64,000 nt of DNA from Sorghum bicolor (Eukaryota > Streptophyta > Magnoliopsida > Poales > Poaceae), in assembly GCF_000003195.3 (NCBI RefSeq), contig NC_012878.2, positions 15,803,262-15,867,261 of the forward strand. The letters are read 5' to 3'. Under the pieces are notes generated by a model that did no database searches, was not told where the DNA came from, and worked only from the letters and a program-made list of their open reading frames with translations. A program made the translations under genes and the position numbers. Positions 41,940 through 53,579 of the stretch are shown here, piece by piece. Position 1 is the stretch's first letter, and the number at the start of each line of letters is the position of its first letter.

Positions 41940-43550
41940 TGGAAAACCAAAATTCTAAAATCAATCCATGAATCTGCAATCCCTTCAGTAACTGACCTTT
42001 TACCATGGGAATCATCACAGCCTATCCAAACATCCCAGTATAAGTTAAGTTCTAGGTTGATTGCCATGATCCAAAACCTATCTTTTTTGAGAAAGGAAGA
42101 TGAAAACCCTTACCTTCATATTAGAGATTTTGAGCAAACATGTGATTGTCTTCGCATTGAAGGCATTTCTGATAAAACTTTACGTTGGAAGCTTTTTCCT
42201 TTTTCTTTAAGGGGAGAAGCTAGACAATGGTACAGTCAGAAGGTAAGTCAACAACGAGGTGAATGGGTAGTTTTACGAGCCAACTTTTGTCTAGATTTCT
42301 ATTCCCTAGACCGTATAGCCGACCTTAGACTCGAAGTCCTATCTTTTAAACAAAAAGATAATGAAACTTTGGGAAAAATCCTAGAAACGTTTTTCAGATC
42401 TTTTAGAATCTGGTCCAAACCTTAATCTTGAAGACCCTATTCTTTTATTTCACTTTTTTCGAGGTCTTCAGAAAAATCACAAACAAATGCTACACACAAT
42501 GTTTAGAGGTTCTTTCTTTCGCATCCCTACTGATGAAGCTAGAGTGATCCTAGATAGAATCCTAGAAGCTGAGATGGATAATACCCTTCATGATGAAACC
42601 TACGAAGCCGAATTAGACACTCTGCCAAATTCTTCATCTACTTTAGCTATCCCAAGTTCTGAGCCACAAGAGGAAGAAATTCCACCACCGGACTTCATGC
42701 TGGATATAGAATCCGATCTTTTTGCCGATTTTGGAGACATTTCAAACTACCATTCTATTGACAAACCCCAAGACGGCCAGTTTAGCATTTATTTGCCAAG
42801 TGAATATCAATTGAGAGAGCTTATCTCAGTCATGAGTAGCGAATGGTTGGAGGAATCAGAGCTTTCCTCTGATGTGATCTGTTTGGACACACCCTCTATT
42901 ACTATACGTTGTGCTTATAATTCTGATCGATTTAATGCTCTTTATAATCCTGTTGTGAGGATAAACATCATGTCTGAATCTTTTGCACTTAAACTATTTA
43001 AAAATCTTGTCTTAACCCCCACAACAAAGGTCATAAAGGAATCTTCGGGACGATTAGTCCCCAGTCTTGGAATTATTAATGTCCTACCTCTTACGATAGA
43101 AGGCTCCATGGTTCATTTGAACTTCTATATCTTTGATACATGGGACTTCGACCTGTTGATAGGACAACCTTTTAGTAGACTCCTTTATGAAGGTCATACT
43201 GGAAAGCTACACATTTCTTTTGGAAAAGCCTTTAAATTCCCAATAACAATTTCACACTTCTTAAATAATAAGGCCGAGTCATATCTTTTGCCTGATCCTA
43301 TGGAGGAGGTAAAAGCTGCATCTCTTGAGCTTTTAGAAGAATCAGACTTAGAAGAGGAAACCCCTTTCTTCATAGAAGAAGAAGCCGAACCTTCTGAACC
43401 TGAACCCTTAGATGAGTTTGCAGAAACACCTAGACCCCCCATAGAGCTTAAAACTTTACCACCCGGTCTTACCTATGCTTTCCTAAACAATAATCCAGAG
43501 TTTCTTGTGATCGTTAGTGATAAACTCACTCATGAGCAAACTCTGTGATT
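41940..43550 (+). pseudogene. gag: Gag and protease-like region of D
   Basis: Start ATG 41940 (MENQNSK); one extra A near 41960 shifts the frame at once. The gag core continues at 42057-42400 (HIRDFEQTCDCLRIEGISDK, FSFKQK region). A 5-A run near 42374 (4 A in C) and a TGG-to-TAG change shift and stop it again. From 42487 a 353-codon frame holds the C-terminal gag linker and the protease-like domain, with INIMSESF and DLLIGQPF but NPVVR where the catalytic triplet should be. It ends at TGA 43546-43548, CGA in C. Confidence 0.85.
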
Positions 43551-43551
43551 A

Positions 43552-45143
43552 ATGACCATTCTTGAGAAACATCACTCAGTTTTCGGCTACTCACTCCAAG
43601 ATCTTACAGGAATCAGTCCTATGATTTGTACCCATCGTATTCCAACAGACCCTTCTGTTTCACCTTCTCGAGAACCCCAACGTAGACTTAACAACACTAT
43701 GAGAGAGGTAGTTAAAAAGGAAGTTATAAAGTTGCTGCATGCAGGGATTATATATCCTGTGCCGCACAGTGAGTGGGTGAGCCCAGTTCAAGTTGTGTCT
43801 AAAAAGGGAGGCATGACTGTTATTATGAATGAAAAGAACAAGCTAATTCCGCAACGCACCGTCACAGGATGGTGGATGTGCATAGACTATAGAAAACTAA
43901 ACAAAGCCACGAGAAAAGATCACTTTCCTTTACCTTTTATAGATGAGATGTTAGAGCGATTAGCGAACCATTCATTCTTCTATTTCTTAGATGGATATTC
44001 AGGGTATCACCAAATCCCGATCCATCCCGATGATCCAAGCAAAACCACTTTTACATGCCCATATGGAACTTATGCTTACCGTAGAATGTCTTTTGGGTTA
44101 TGTAATGCACCAGCTTCTTTTCAAAGATGCATGATGTCTATATTTCTGATATGATTGAAGAGATTATGGAAGTTTTCATGGATGATTTCTCTGTTTATGG
44201 AAAAACTTTTGATAGTTGTCTTGAAAACTTAGACAAGGTTTTGCAAAGATGTGAAGAAAAGCACTTAGTCCTTAATTGGGAAAAATGTCATTTTATGGTT
44301 AGAGAAGGAATAGTGCTGGGACACCTAGTGTCTGAAAGAGGTATTGAGGTAGACAAAGCTAAAATTGAAGTAATTAAACAACTACCTCCACCTGTGAACA
44401 TAAAAGGAATTCGAAGCTTTCTTGGCCATGCTGGTTTTTATCGTAGATTCATAAAATATTTTTCATTCATTGCTAGACCACTTACTATTTTGCTAGCCAA
44501 GGATGCTCCTTTCGAATTTGATGATGCATGTCTAACATCTTTCAATTTATTAAAGAAAACACTCATCTCTGCACCAATCATTCAACCCCCTGATTGGTCG
44601 TTGCCTTTTGAAATTATGTGTGATGCCAGTGATTATGCTGTGGGGGCAGTTTTGGGACAAACTAAAAATAAGAAGCATCATGCAATTGCTTATGCCAGTA
44701 AAACTTTGACAGGAGCTCAACATAATTATGCAACCACTGAAAATGAGCTTCTTGCTGTTGTTTTTGCCATTGATAAATTTAGATCTTATTTAGTTGGAGC
44801 TAAAATAATTGTTTACACTGATCATGCTGCACTAAAATATTTGCTCACTAAAAAAGATGCTAAACCTCACCTGATTAGATGGATCTTATTACTCCAAGAA
44901 TTTGACTTAGAAATAAAAGATAAAAAGGTGGTAGAAAATTCTGTTGCTGATCACTTGTCTAGAATGTATTTTAAGAGTCCACAGGAAACCCCCATCAATG
45001 ATTCACTCCAGGATGACATGCTCTACGGGATTAACAGGTCTGACCCCTGGTATGCAGATATTGTTAATTTTATGGTTTCAGGGTATGTACCACCAGGAGC
45101 AAACAAGAAGAAGCTTATTCAAGAAAGTCGTTCACATATATGA
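43552..45143 (+). pseudogene. pol: RT-RNase H of D
   Basis: RT motifs [30 protein letters not shown] and FMDD ([14 protein letters not shown]); RNase H with [17 protein letters not shown] and [13 protein letters not shown] one-base loss at about 44149 (in the F-S-D-M segment) splits RT; a TGG-to-TGA change at 45141-45143 ends the frame. Confidence 0.88.
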
Positions 45144-46331
45144 GATGAGCCATACCTCTTCCGAGTATGCTCTGATGGCTTACTCAGGAGATGTGTCACC
45201 ACTGAGGAAGGATGGAAGATCATCGACAGATGTCATTCATCACCATATGGAGGTCACTATGGAGCATTCCATACACATTCAAAGATCTAGCAGTGTGGAT
45301 TCTACTGGCCTACAATGTATGAAGACTCGAGGCAATATATCAGAAGATGTGGGCCATGCCAAAGGCACGGGAACATAAATACAAGGGATGCAATGCCACT
45401 CACCAACAACCTTCAGATTGAGCTCTTTGATGTCTGGGGAATAGACTACATGGGTCCATTTCCTCCATCAAAGAAGTGTGAGTACATCTTGGTGGCGGTT
45501 GACTATGTCTCCAAGTGGGTAGAGGCATTACCTTGCAAGCATGCCGACAACATCAGTTCAAAGAGGATGTTTGAAGAAATTATATTTCCAAGATTCAGAG
45601 TCCCCAGAGTAGTGATAATTGATGGAGGAGCACATTTCATCGACAAACGCTTCAAGCAATATCTATCAAAACATGGAATCCATCACAACGTCGCTACACC
45701 CTATCATCCTCAGACAAGTGGCCAAGCAGAGACATCCAACAAGCAAATCAAGAATATTCTTCAGAAGACAGTAAATGAAATGGGAACGTCGTGGAAAGAC
45801 AAGTTACTCGATGCACTCTGGGCATACCGGACAGCATATAAGACCCCAATTGGAATGTCTCCATACCAATTGGTGTATGGGAAGACTTGCCATCTACCTG
45901 TTGAACTAGAGTTCAAAGCACACTGGGCCATAAAGAGATGGAATATGGACCTAGATGTTGCTGGAGATCATAGAAGAATGCAACTATCAGAATTGGAAGA
46001 ATGGCGAGAGAAAGCATATCACAATTCGAAGATCTACAAAGAAAGAGTCAAAAGGTGGCATGACAAGAGAATCAAGAAGGAGTTCACACCCGGAGATAAG
46101 GTATTACTTTTTAATTCCAGGGTGAAGCTTTTTAGGCATGGAAAACTCCGGAGCAAATGGGAAGGACCATTCAAGGTAATTAATTCATCATCCCACGGAG
46201 CTATCACACTTCAAAATGACGAAGGTACGTTATTCAAGGTAAATGGTCAACGTCTTAAATTATTTTTAGAGCCCAATAAAGAATTAGAAGAAATAGATGT
46301 AGTCCATTTTTACCTTCCCATGGAGAATTAG
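45144..46331 (+). pseudogene. pol: Integrase of D
   Basis: Zinc-finger region ([12 protein letters not shown]) with a TAG in place of a tryptophan codon near 45289, then an open frame from 45315: [11 protein letters not shown], the DDE core ([37 protein letters not shown]) and the C-terminal [12 protein letters not shown] region. The reading ends with PMEN at 46331. Confidence 0.88.
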
Positions 46332-46615
46332 AGCCTGACCTTTTTAGTCTGATGTTTTTGGGTCATATATATATTTTTCTAAATAGTTTTGCATCTAGAA
46401 ACGCGCTCGAGAAAGTGGGCCCACAGAGGGGCCAGAGAGAGGGTGGGCGCCCAGATCAGGTGGGCGGGCGCCTAGCTCCTATTCCCCCTCGGTCCCGATT
46501 TTCTCTATTATGGAAAATGCACTTATGGTAATCCGAATAATCCCTCAGATGGAAAGTTTCGCACGCACATCAACGGGAGCAACCCGAACAACCCCTAGAG
46601 GCACTTTTTGACCCC
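46332..46615 (+). other. Spacer between pol and the small ORF in D
   Basis: About 280 bp matching the spacer in C, with a TATATATA run near 46366-46373 and a GGGCGCCC-rich block near 46444-46475. No ORF. It probably includes upstream promoter sequence for the small ORF. Confidence 0.5.
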
Positions 46616-46623
46616 TATATAAA
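46616..46623 (+). promoter_or_regulatory. TATA box upstream of the small ORF in D
   Basis: TATATAAA in CCCCTATATAAAGAGACCCC, 89 bp before ATG 46712, the same spacing as in C. The 5' UTR between is C/A-rich and typical of plant genes. Confidence 0.65.
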
Positions 46624-46711
46624 GAGACCCCTGACCTCAGTTTTCAAACACCAAGCCAGCAAGCCTTCTCTTATTCTTCAATTAGAGCTTGATTAGTTCC
46701 TTGCTGCTCCA

Positions 46712-47341
46712 ATGGCCGAGAAGTACCACGATGATTGGGAATTCGTCCCCTTCAACCTCAACATGGAGCCTGTGGAAGACCCCGATGCCCGTGCTCTCGT
46801 CCCGACCAACACAGAAAGACAGCTAGAAGCCATGCCATTACGCCAACGCAGCTCCGCCCAATCCTACCATGCTCAACCAGTTCTCACCGCACCGCCACAA
46901 CCCCTACTTCTCAAGGGATCATCATCCAAGACGAAGACCACCATAAAGGTGCCAACCGGCACGAAGATCCTTCCACCTAGACCCAATGAGAGGGTTGTTG
47001 GAGTCAAGACCAACCGGAGCGGCGATATCAGCAGCGTTCGCTACACTACGGAGGAGGAAAGGCCTTACTTCGAAGGGATTAGAGCAGCCAAAGTCTGTTT
47101 CATCCCTCCAAAGGCAGCCCCGAAGCATGCTCTCAATGCTTTTGAGACACCTCCCAAGCGTCTCAAGACTATAATGGATATTGATGAGGACGTTCGCAGA
47201 CTAGACAGAGTTATCATAGACCTCCAGTCCTCGATTAATTCCCTCACTAGACAGCTCTCTAACCACAACACAGTTATATTAGGCCTTAGGCATGATCTTG
47301 CCAGTGCCAATAAGAAGATTAAGGAATTAGAGCGCCGCTAA
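46712..47341 (+). CDS. Small coiled-coil ORF downstream of pol in D (209 aa)
   Basis: Intact frame from ATG 46712 (MAEKYHDDWEF) to TAA 47341. The layout is that of the C copy: polar acidic N-terminus, proline/serine-rich stretch (TAPPQPLLLKGSSSK), conserved RPNERVVGVKTNRSGDISSV, then a basic patch (ETPPKRLKT) that is missing in C through a 13-codon deletion, then the coiled coil from about residue 155 to the end (KKIKELERR). The basic patch could be a nuclear localisation signal; that is inference. Few residues differ between C and D and neither has a stop, although gag and pol are broken in both. No family recognised; not env-like, since no membrane segment is seen. Confidence 0.82.
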   Translation: MAEKYHDDWEFVPFNLNMEPVEDPDARALVPTNTERQLEAMPLRQRSSAQSYHAQPVLTAPPQPLLLKGSSSKTKTTIKVPTGTKILPPRPNERVVGVKTNRSGDISSVRYTTEEERPYFEGIRAAKVCFIPPKAAPKHALNAFETPPKRLKTIMDIDEDVRRLDRVIIDLQSSINSLTRQLSNHNTVILGLRHDLASANKKIKELERR

Positions 47342-47459
47342 GTTATCTAGATTAGACCTTGAGGCAATGCATCTTAGTCATCTATCTTTAAATTCGGTTT
47401 AGGTTTACTATTATTGTCAGTTTGTTACTATTATCATCAGTTTGCTACTAGTCTTTTGT

Positions 47460-47483
47460 AATAAATGCCTCAAGATTAATAAA
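47460..47483 (+). terminator. Poly(A) signals after the small ORF in D
   Basis: AATAAA at 47460-47465 and 47478-47483, about 120-140 bp after the stop, in a T-rich 3' UTR-like region. The C copy has the same arrangement. Confidence 0.55.
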
Positions 47484-48431
47484 GAGTATTATTATTATTA
47501 TGTCTTGTGTGTCTCTACTTTATTTTTGTCTAAGAAAGCAGAAAACAAGTATGGGGAGATCCCTCGACATGCCAAACACACTCAGACTACACCACTCCAC
47601 GAGTCAGGTACACACTCTGCACACTTTGCTTTACACATACACATATCTTGGATTATGCAGAATACTGTTTCCGACATGATAAATTAAAAAGATTAAAATA
47701 TTTCTAATCATGATTAATCTCATTCTGTGATATTTCCTGAAATTTGCAACTATTATAAAATCATTTTAAAACCCTATGTTACTTAAGATAGTATGGAATG
47801 TGAGATGGTAGAGTATGAGTTTCTTATTCTTGATATCATTGTTGCTTGGAGAATTTATTTCAAAATCTTCAAAATTTTAGCTACCATCCTCAGTGTTTTA
47901 TATGCCTGATAAAAAAAAACTGAAAATATTAATTATGATTATAAAGGCTATCTACTCTGTATTGAGTTTGTTCAAAATGAGTTAGACCCTTGTTGAGAGA
48001 TTTATCATGCTCCTAAGATCAAGACATTTATTCAGAAAGATTCACTCTTCCGAAGTATTATTGCATTAGAGGCATGCGCTATGCAAAAATAAAGATATTT
48101 CGAGGAAATAAAAAGGAGCAAGTGCTCGACAACCTCACAGAAAAAAATGGACAAGTGTCCGGTAGTAGAATTAGGGATACCTCGGTTTCCACTTAAAAAA
48201 AGAAGAGAAGAAAAATGATAGCCCATGGTCCCTCTAATAAGCAATATGCCAGCAAGAGTTGACAAAGTTTTTAATTTCCAAAGTCTTGGATCTAAGAGTA
48301 TGACATTCCCCTCCTCGGACCCCGTTTTGATCAGGCAATAAATGCAAAGTAAGTATGCTTGAGAATTTTTGCAAATTAAAACAGCCTCAGTGAGATATAT
48401 AAAAGATAATGGGTGATCTGAGAGAACCTAT
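47484..48431 (+). other. 3' non-coding region of D, left part
   Basis: AT-rich, no ORF, colinear with the 3' region of C. It is interrupted by K after AGAGAACCTAT and resumes at 53349 with GAGGATAAAAAGG. Confidence 0.75.
48116..48160 (+). repeat. Paired dyads in the 3' region of D
   Basis: GAGCA-AG-TGCTC at 48116-48127 and GGACA-AG-TGTCC at 48149-48160, followed by GTAGTAGAATTAGGG. Confidence 0.7.
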
Positions 48432-48432
48432 T

Positions 48433-48451
48433 GTAACATCCCCGATGTTAC
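48433..48451 (+). other. Terminal hairpin of K
   Basis: GTAACATC-CCC-GATGTTAC: a perfect 8-bp stem with a 3-base loop starting at the second base of the element. Confidence 0.65.
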
Positions 48452-49199
48452 GGTTACTAAAACTAGATCATGTCATCATAAGCATTGCATAGCATATTTG
48501 TTAAGCACAACTTGATGCACTAACTTAAAATAAGTTTACTTTGGTTGCTTGTGCTTAGGGATCTAAAGTGTGTTTATAGTGTGTATTGATGCTTGTGTTG
48601 GTTGTTAAAACCCTAGGGTGAAAGATTTCCGAGAGATTAGGGGGGGGGAAACCCCTGATTTTTGAACCCTAGAATTGCCCCCTTTTGCACAATTTAAAAA
48701 CTATGCAAAATTTGAGGTTGCGTTCAAAAGCAAAGTTGTAGATCTTGTCAAGATGTACAACTTTGGTGTTTTGAGTTTTTGAAGTTTCAATACAAAATTC
48801 AAAGTAATTTTGAAAATACAGATTTCCAGAAAGTGTCCCCTTTTCCAATTTGAATCTCCAAATCAAAATCTATTTGGAATTTTGAAAAGTGACCAACATG
48901 AAAGTTGTAGAGCTCAAAAAGTTGAACAACTTTCATGTTGGGAGTTTTTCAAGTTGTTATGGAGAATCAAAAGTAATTTTGGAAATTCTGATCTACCCAA
49001 ATTCAAAAATTTGAATTACCCTAAATTGATATTTGAATTTCAAACTGTTTGGTCAAATTGACCAATTTCCACTCAGATTTAGCTTTGGTCACCAAAAGGA
49101 GTTTTGTAGCTTGTAAAATTCTGCACAACTTTCATTTTGGTGGAATTTTGCCTTCAGTCCAAAATTTGGGCGAATTTTGCAAAACCACAAAACTGGTTG

Positions 49200-49960
49200 G
49201 ATAGAGCTCGCTACAGTGATCCGATGAGGATCACGGGCTCCTCTATCCCGCCGGCCGCAGAGCGGGCAGAGCCGCGCGCGCGCCCCACCACCACGCAGCT
49301 GCTTGCTGGCCGCGTCACCGCGCGACGTGGATGCTCGAGACTCCTTCGCCTCGTCCTTTTGAGCTCTCCGCGCGGCCGACCTCGAGCTTCCTTACCTCGG
49401 CGACCGAAGGCACCCCACGAAGCTCCACCGCCCCATACGCCCTGCGTACAACCTCTCTGGCCATTTTGACCTCCCCACCATCTCCGCCACCCTCTTGCGA
49501 ACCCAACGCATGCCCAGGAGCACTTCCTGCCCCTCCCAATCGCTCGGACTCTCTGTTCTTCTCCAACTCCGGCCGAAACCGCCGCCGTGAACCCTCACCG
49601 TGGCCAAGCCACACTAGTGCATCTCCACGGCTGAAAGGCACCTGTACACACTCTCGGTGAGTCACTGATGCTCACGCGCCTTTCGTTTTACTCTCTACCA
49701 CGCAGTAGGTAGTGGGCCGTGACATCGCCGCCAGTCTGCACAGCCGAGCTCCACCTCCGCGTGGCCATGCCTCTGCAGGCCACCTCCGACCGAGTAGAGG
49801 ACACCATCAAATGCGCATGACTCCGAGAAAGCTCCCTCGCCACTCTGTTGCCACAGATACGCATCCCACCGTCGAAACCACAAGCTCCGACGAGCTTCCT
49901 CTGTTTTCAGTTCGCGCCAGGGACTTCGCATTTGAATTCGACACAAGGCAAGGGTCTAAC
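49200..49960. other. GC-rich block in K
   Basis: C- and CG-rich sequence with short open frames on both strands (about 110 codons), proline/serine/arginine-rich and of no known family. It looks more like a promoter/5' UTR-type CpG-rich region than a protein gene; I do not call a CDS. Confidence 0.45.
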
Positions 49961-51756
49961 TGCGAAGTTCGTGACTTAGGTGAATAGTGCCATCAGGACC
50001 TGTTTGTAGATGTTTTGTTAGATCTTTGGAAATTCATATCTGGAGTTTGGTAACTCCAATTTTGGTGAACCAAATTTTGTTGTGCTCTTTGAGATGTCTA
50101 GTTTTTATTAAAAATATGAAACTGACCATGTTTTGTAGTAAAATAATTGGTTATGATTTATGCATTTAATTATGTTTAAAAAGGAGAAATTCATATCTCA
50201 TGCAGTGTAGCTCCTATTGCCCTGAAATTTTTTATGATGTTCTCATAATATTATGTGTGTGTTGCAGTAAAGATTTCATGTTCAGTGGATGATATATGGT
50301 TAAGTTATTAATTTATCTTGTTTAGTGCTTATTAAATAGTTTACAATTAAACTAAAAATAAATAAATGTAAAATATGATTCCTCTGCCTTTATATAAGGT
50401 CGTTATATTATATATATACATAATTTAGCTATGTGTTTGTAGAAAATGTCGAGTTTCTTATTTATCTTGCTGTTACATGCTTCCTTGTGTTGGAAATTTC
50501 TCTTTTTCATGGACATTGCTATACTTATCCAAATGGCATGAAATTTATACAGTAGACTTTGTTGATCATATATGAGCTGCTGTAGTTTTCTCAGAATTAA
50601 CTGTGTACTTTTGATATATGGTTATTACTTTGTCTATTTACCTAAATAAATTAATAAAGGCATGAAAGGAATTTATTTAGGGATGATCATGATGTTTTCT
50701 AGTATCTCATTGATGTATTTTAACTGTAGGTAAGCTGGGTTTGGAACATAAATGAAATGTTATTTCTCTATAATTCAAATGTTAGTGGTTTCTCGACAAT
50801 TTCTGGGGCATTATGAATTCCTCTAGGTAGATAATGTTGGATGTGAAACTTGTCTACAACAAAGTTATATATAATTCATGTATCTACCTGGTGTTAAATT
50901 TTGGTGGCATTTGGCCTTATAGTTTCTGAGTTATGTCCGTTTAAATTTAAGTTTCAGAAATGGTTTCTCTCTGTCAAATCCTGGATCAGTTTTTGTAGTT
51001 GTGTAATTTCGACCTACTAAACTTGTGAATCATGCTTTGATGATGAAAGATAAATTGTAGTAATTTTTATAAGCTTTCCAAAATGTTATGGATCATGACG
51101 TTTGGTGATCTAGAACTCTGGTTATAGAGGTATAAATCTTAATGTCTGATTCTGTCCAAAATCTGGACAGAATTGTTTATTCCTGCTGTTTGGCCATTTT
51201 ATCTATTGAATCAATTCTTGAAGATTATAACCAGGTCCTAGATAATTATCGAAGCTTTCCAGAAAGTCTAATATCACCTTTATTAGATGCTTAGATCTCT
51301 AATTATGGTTGAATGAACTTGTGTATATGCTGCTGTCCTGGTTATGTGTGCAAATAGAGTTGTTTGTTTTTAGCTAGCCTTTACTTAAATAATGAGTAGC
51401 TTAATTTTCAAATTAGAATTTGAGTAATTTTGGATTGTGTGATGACCTGAGGTCATTAACCTTAATGACCTTTGGCATATAATTATTGTTTGGTATTAAT
51501 GCTTAATTATTGTCATTAATACTTAATTAAAAATTAATTAAGATAAAAATGTATAATAGTCAGTTAATTTAGGATAATTATGAATTAAAAGGAATCTTAG
51601 TTTACAGATGCAACCTCTTGGGTAAAGACACTAAGATAATAAACAACTTTAATTAGTCTGTGTTGCACCGAGAAGGCCAATTATACTTAACTTGGTCCTT
51701 ATTACATATCTGTCATACGCATATCATGAGCATTCATCATTTTGCATATAGTGCAC

Positions 51757-51888
51757 GTGACCGAAGGAGCGACCGTTGAACCGAACCCCGAGGTCGGTGC
51801 TCCGTTCGAGGAAGTAGGATCCGAGACTTGGGAAGTCTCTGAGGGTCCCTCTCAGCTCTGCAACAAAGGCAAGCCCCGGATGCATTAA
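51757..51888 (+). other. Exon-like ORF in K
   Basis: 44 open codons with no ATG: VTEGATVEPNPEVGAPFEEV and on to GKPRMH then TAA. It is preceded by a T-rich stretch and ATATAG, so it could be the 3' exon of a spliced transcript. Acidic and proline-rich; no family recognised. Confidence 0.35.
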
Positions 51889-52910
51889 CCCCTCCTTGAA
51901 TGTTTTAAATCTTTTATCACTTATGAATTGAAAATGCTGCACTAGGTAGTTGAGAATTGGGTTAACCTACTTGCTGCATTTACTACCTTGATATTTGTTA
52001 TCCTGTCCTTGACACCTGTTTTATTTTAAAATCGCGTAGTAATGCTTAGCCCTGCTACTAGATAGGTTTTCAAACAAGAAAGTTTGAAGGGTTGTTGTGG
52101 AATACACTTATGGTCAATGATGTTTCAACTTGAGACCGGTCGGTGGACTTGCTTTAAGAATGGAGTCTTAAAGTAGTGTCTCCAACTGTGTCGGTTAAGG
52201 ACCGGTCCGTTGATGGCCTGCTGGGTTGAGAATTTATAGTACTAGCCACTTGCCCTCGGTAAGCCCGGTCTTGTGATCCCTCGACGCGAACAGCTACTCG
52301 CGCACTGGGCGTGGAGCGATGGCGAGAGTAGTGTGTACCCACCTTACGGATCTGAGTTGACCGGGAAACATCTAGATCGGCTGTAGGAAGGTGGGGTACT
52401 GTGCTCTCGGGTGCCGCGAACCTGGTCAAATTTGGGGAGAGCTTGGTTTGGGTTGACATATGCAAGATTTGATTCTACATATGTCGGGTGGTTAGGAACT
52501 CCAGCTGGATTGCTAAGCGATTCGAATCGTCGTTGCTCCCCGATTGGGAGACTCAATTCCTTCGACCCTCATCGTAGTTAATTATGCAACTAAGTGATAA
52601 AATAAGACAGGGGAAAATGTCTCATGAGGTTCGGATCCCAATTCCCGAACTCAGAGTGACATGAAGCTATGGCCGTTGGATAGATAATACTTTTATTAAT
52701 GACTAGGAATTCACAGACTTGTCTGTGAAAAGCAACTAGATAGACTGTCCTCGAATTCCTCGGCCTCTTGAGGAGAGGAATTCGTGGGTAAAACTTGAAA
52801 GTAAGGACGCACTATTAGTAAGCTTTTTAGCAAAACAATTTGGCTCCTTGCTCAACCACTCCTTGTCAACCCTAAGCCTGCATTCCTAAGTTCTCCTCCT
52901 TTTCTGCCAG

Positions 52911-53034
52911 GTAAGTCTTGTTGAGTACTCCCGTACTCAGGGTTTTATAACCCCTGTTGCAGGTGCTGACTTATGCTGCTAATGGAGGTCATGTCGGTGG
53001 GCGCGACATGATTTATCCACCTCTTCTACCTTAG
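52911..53034 (+). other. Possible intron and last exon in K
   Basis: CCAG|GTAAGT at 52911 and TGTTGCAG ending at 52962 bound a 52-bp candidate intron. The following 23 codons (AANGGHVGGRDMIYPPLLP) end in TAG at 53032-53034. Related grass repeats tend to carry this kind of 3' piece; that is from memory and not checked. Confidence 0.35.
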
Positions 53035-53348
53035 AAGCTTCACCTAAGATGCTTCCGCTACTCCACACACCTTTTGGAAATTTAGTTGTTTATATTCCAT
53101 CATATGTTGTAAATTGAGTTATAAATCTTCCGCACTCCGATGTAAGTTATTTTTGTAACAAATGATGTAATGTTGTGGTAACTCCATGTTGATCCTGTAT
53201 GAGTTAAAATGTGGATGATTCGGGGTCCTCTAAGGGCACCCGACAGACTATCTGGGTTATATGACTCTCATGTGCAGTAATCAGAGGTCTTAATGACAAT
53301 GATAGGTGCATGTGGGCCATATAATTTAGGTGGTTCTGCCACACCTAT

Positions 53349-53579
53349 GAGGATAAAAAGGTATGCTAACTTTCTTTCAAAAATATACAAAAACTCCAAG
53401 TAACAGGATTGAGAAGAAAGGATCTTTACTCTTAACGATACACTTCCCTGACTACAGTACATAGTGGATTTTTTTAACACCCTGCAAATATAAATAATAT
53501 TTTAAAATGTTTTACCCCAGATATTGTTCTTAACCTTCCTTTTCTCGAGGACGAGTAAAAGCCTAAGTATGGGGGTATT
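53349..53579 (+). other. 3' non-coding region of D, right part, with PPT
   Basis: Resumes colinearity with C after K. It contains CTCGAGGACGAGTAAAAG and ends in AAGTATGGGGGTATT, the PPT, at 53579. Confidence 0.8.

Larger units (their letters stand above)
48432..53343. mobile_element. LTR-like element K without pol (4912 bp), TSD CCTAT
   Basis: Bounds TGTAACATCC..TGCCACA, flanked by perfect CCTAT at 48427-48431 and 53344-53348; joining the flanks restores the sequence seen in C. TG..CA ends and a 5-bp duplication are LTR retrotransposon hallmarks, but I see no primer site, PPT, second LTR or gag/pol. The simplest reading is a solo LTR of a large non-autonomous (LARD-like) element; a whole non-coding element is also possible. 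It includes a GC-rich block at 49200-49960, AT-rich intron-like sequence at 50000-51720, and exon-like pieces near its right end. Confidence 0.72.

Noticed and set aside
49331..49660. Open frame of 110 codons in the GC-rich part of K
   Set aside because: Low-complexity proline/serine/arginine translation, overlapped by similar frames on the other strand; typical of GC-rich non-coding DNA.
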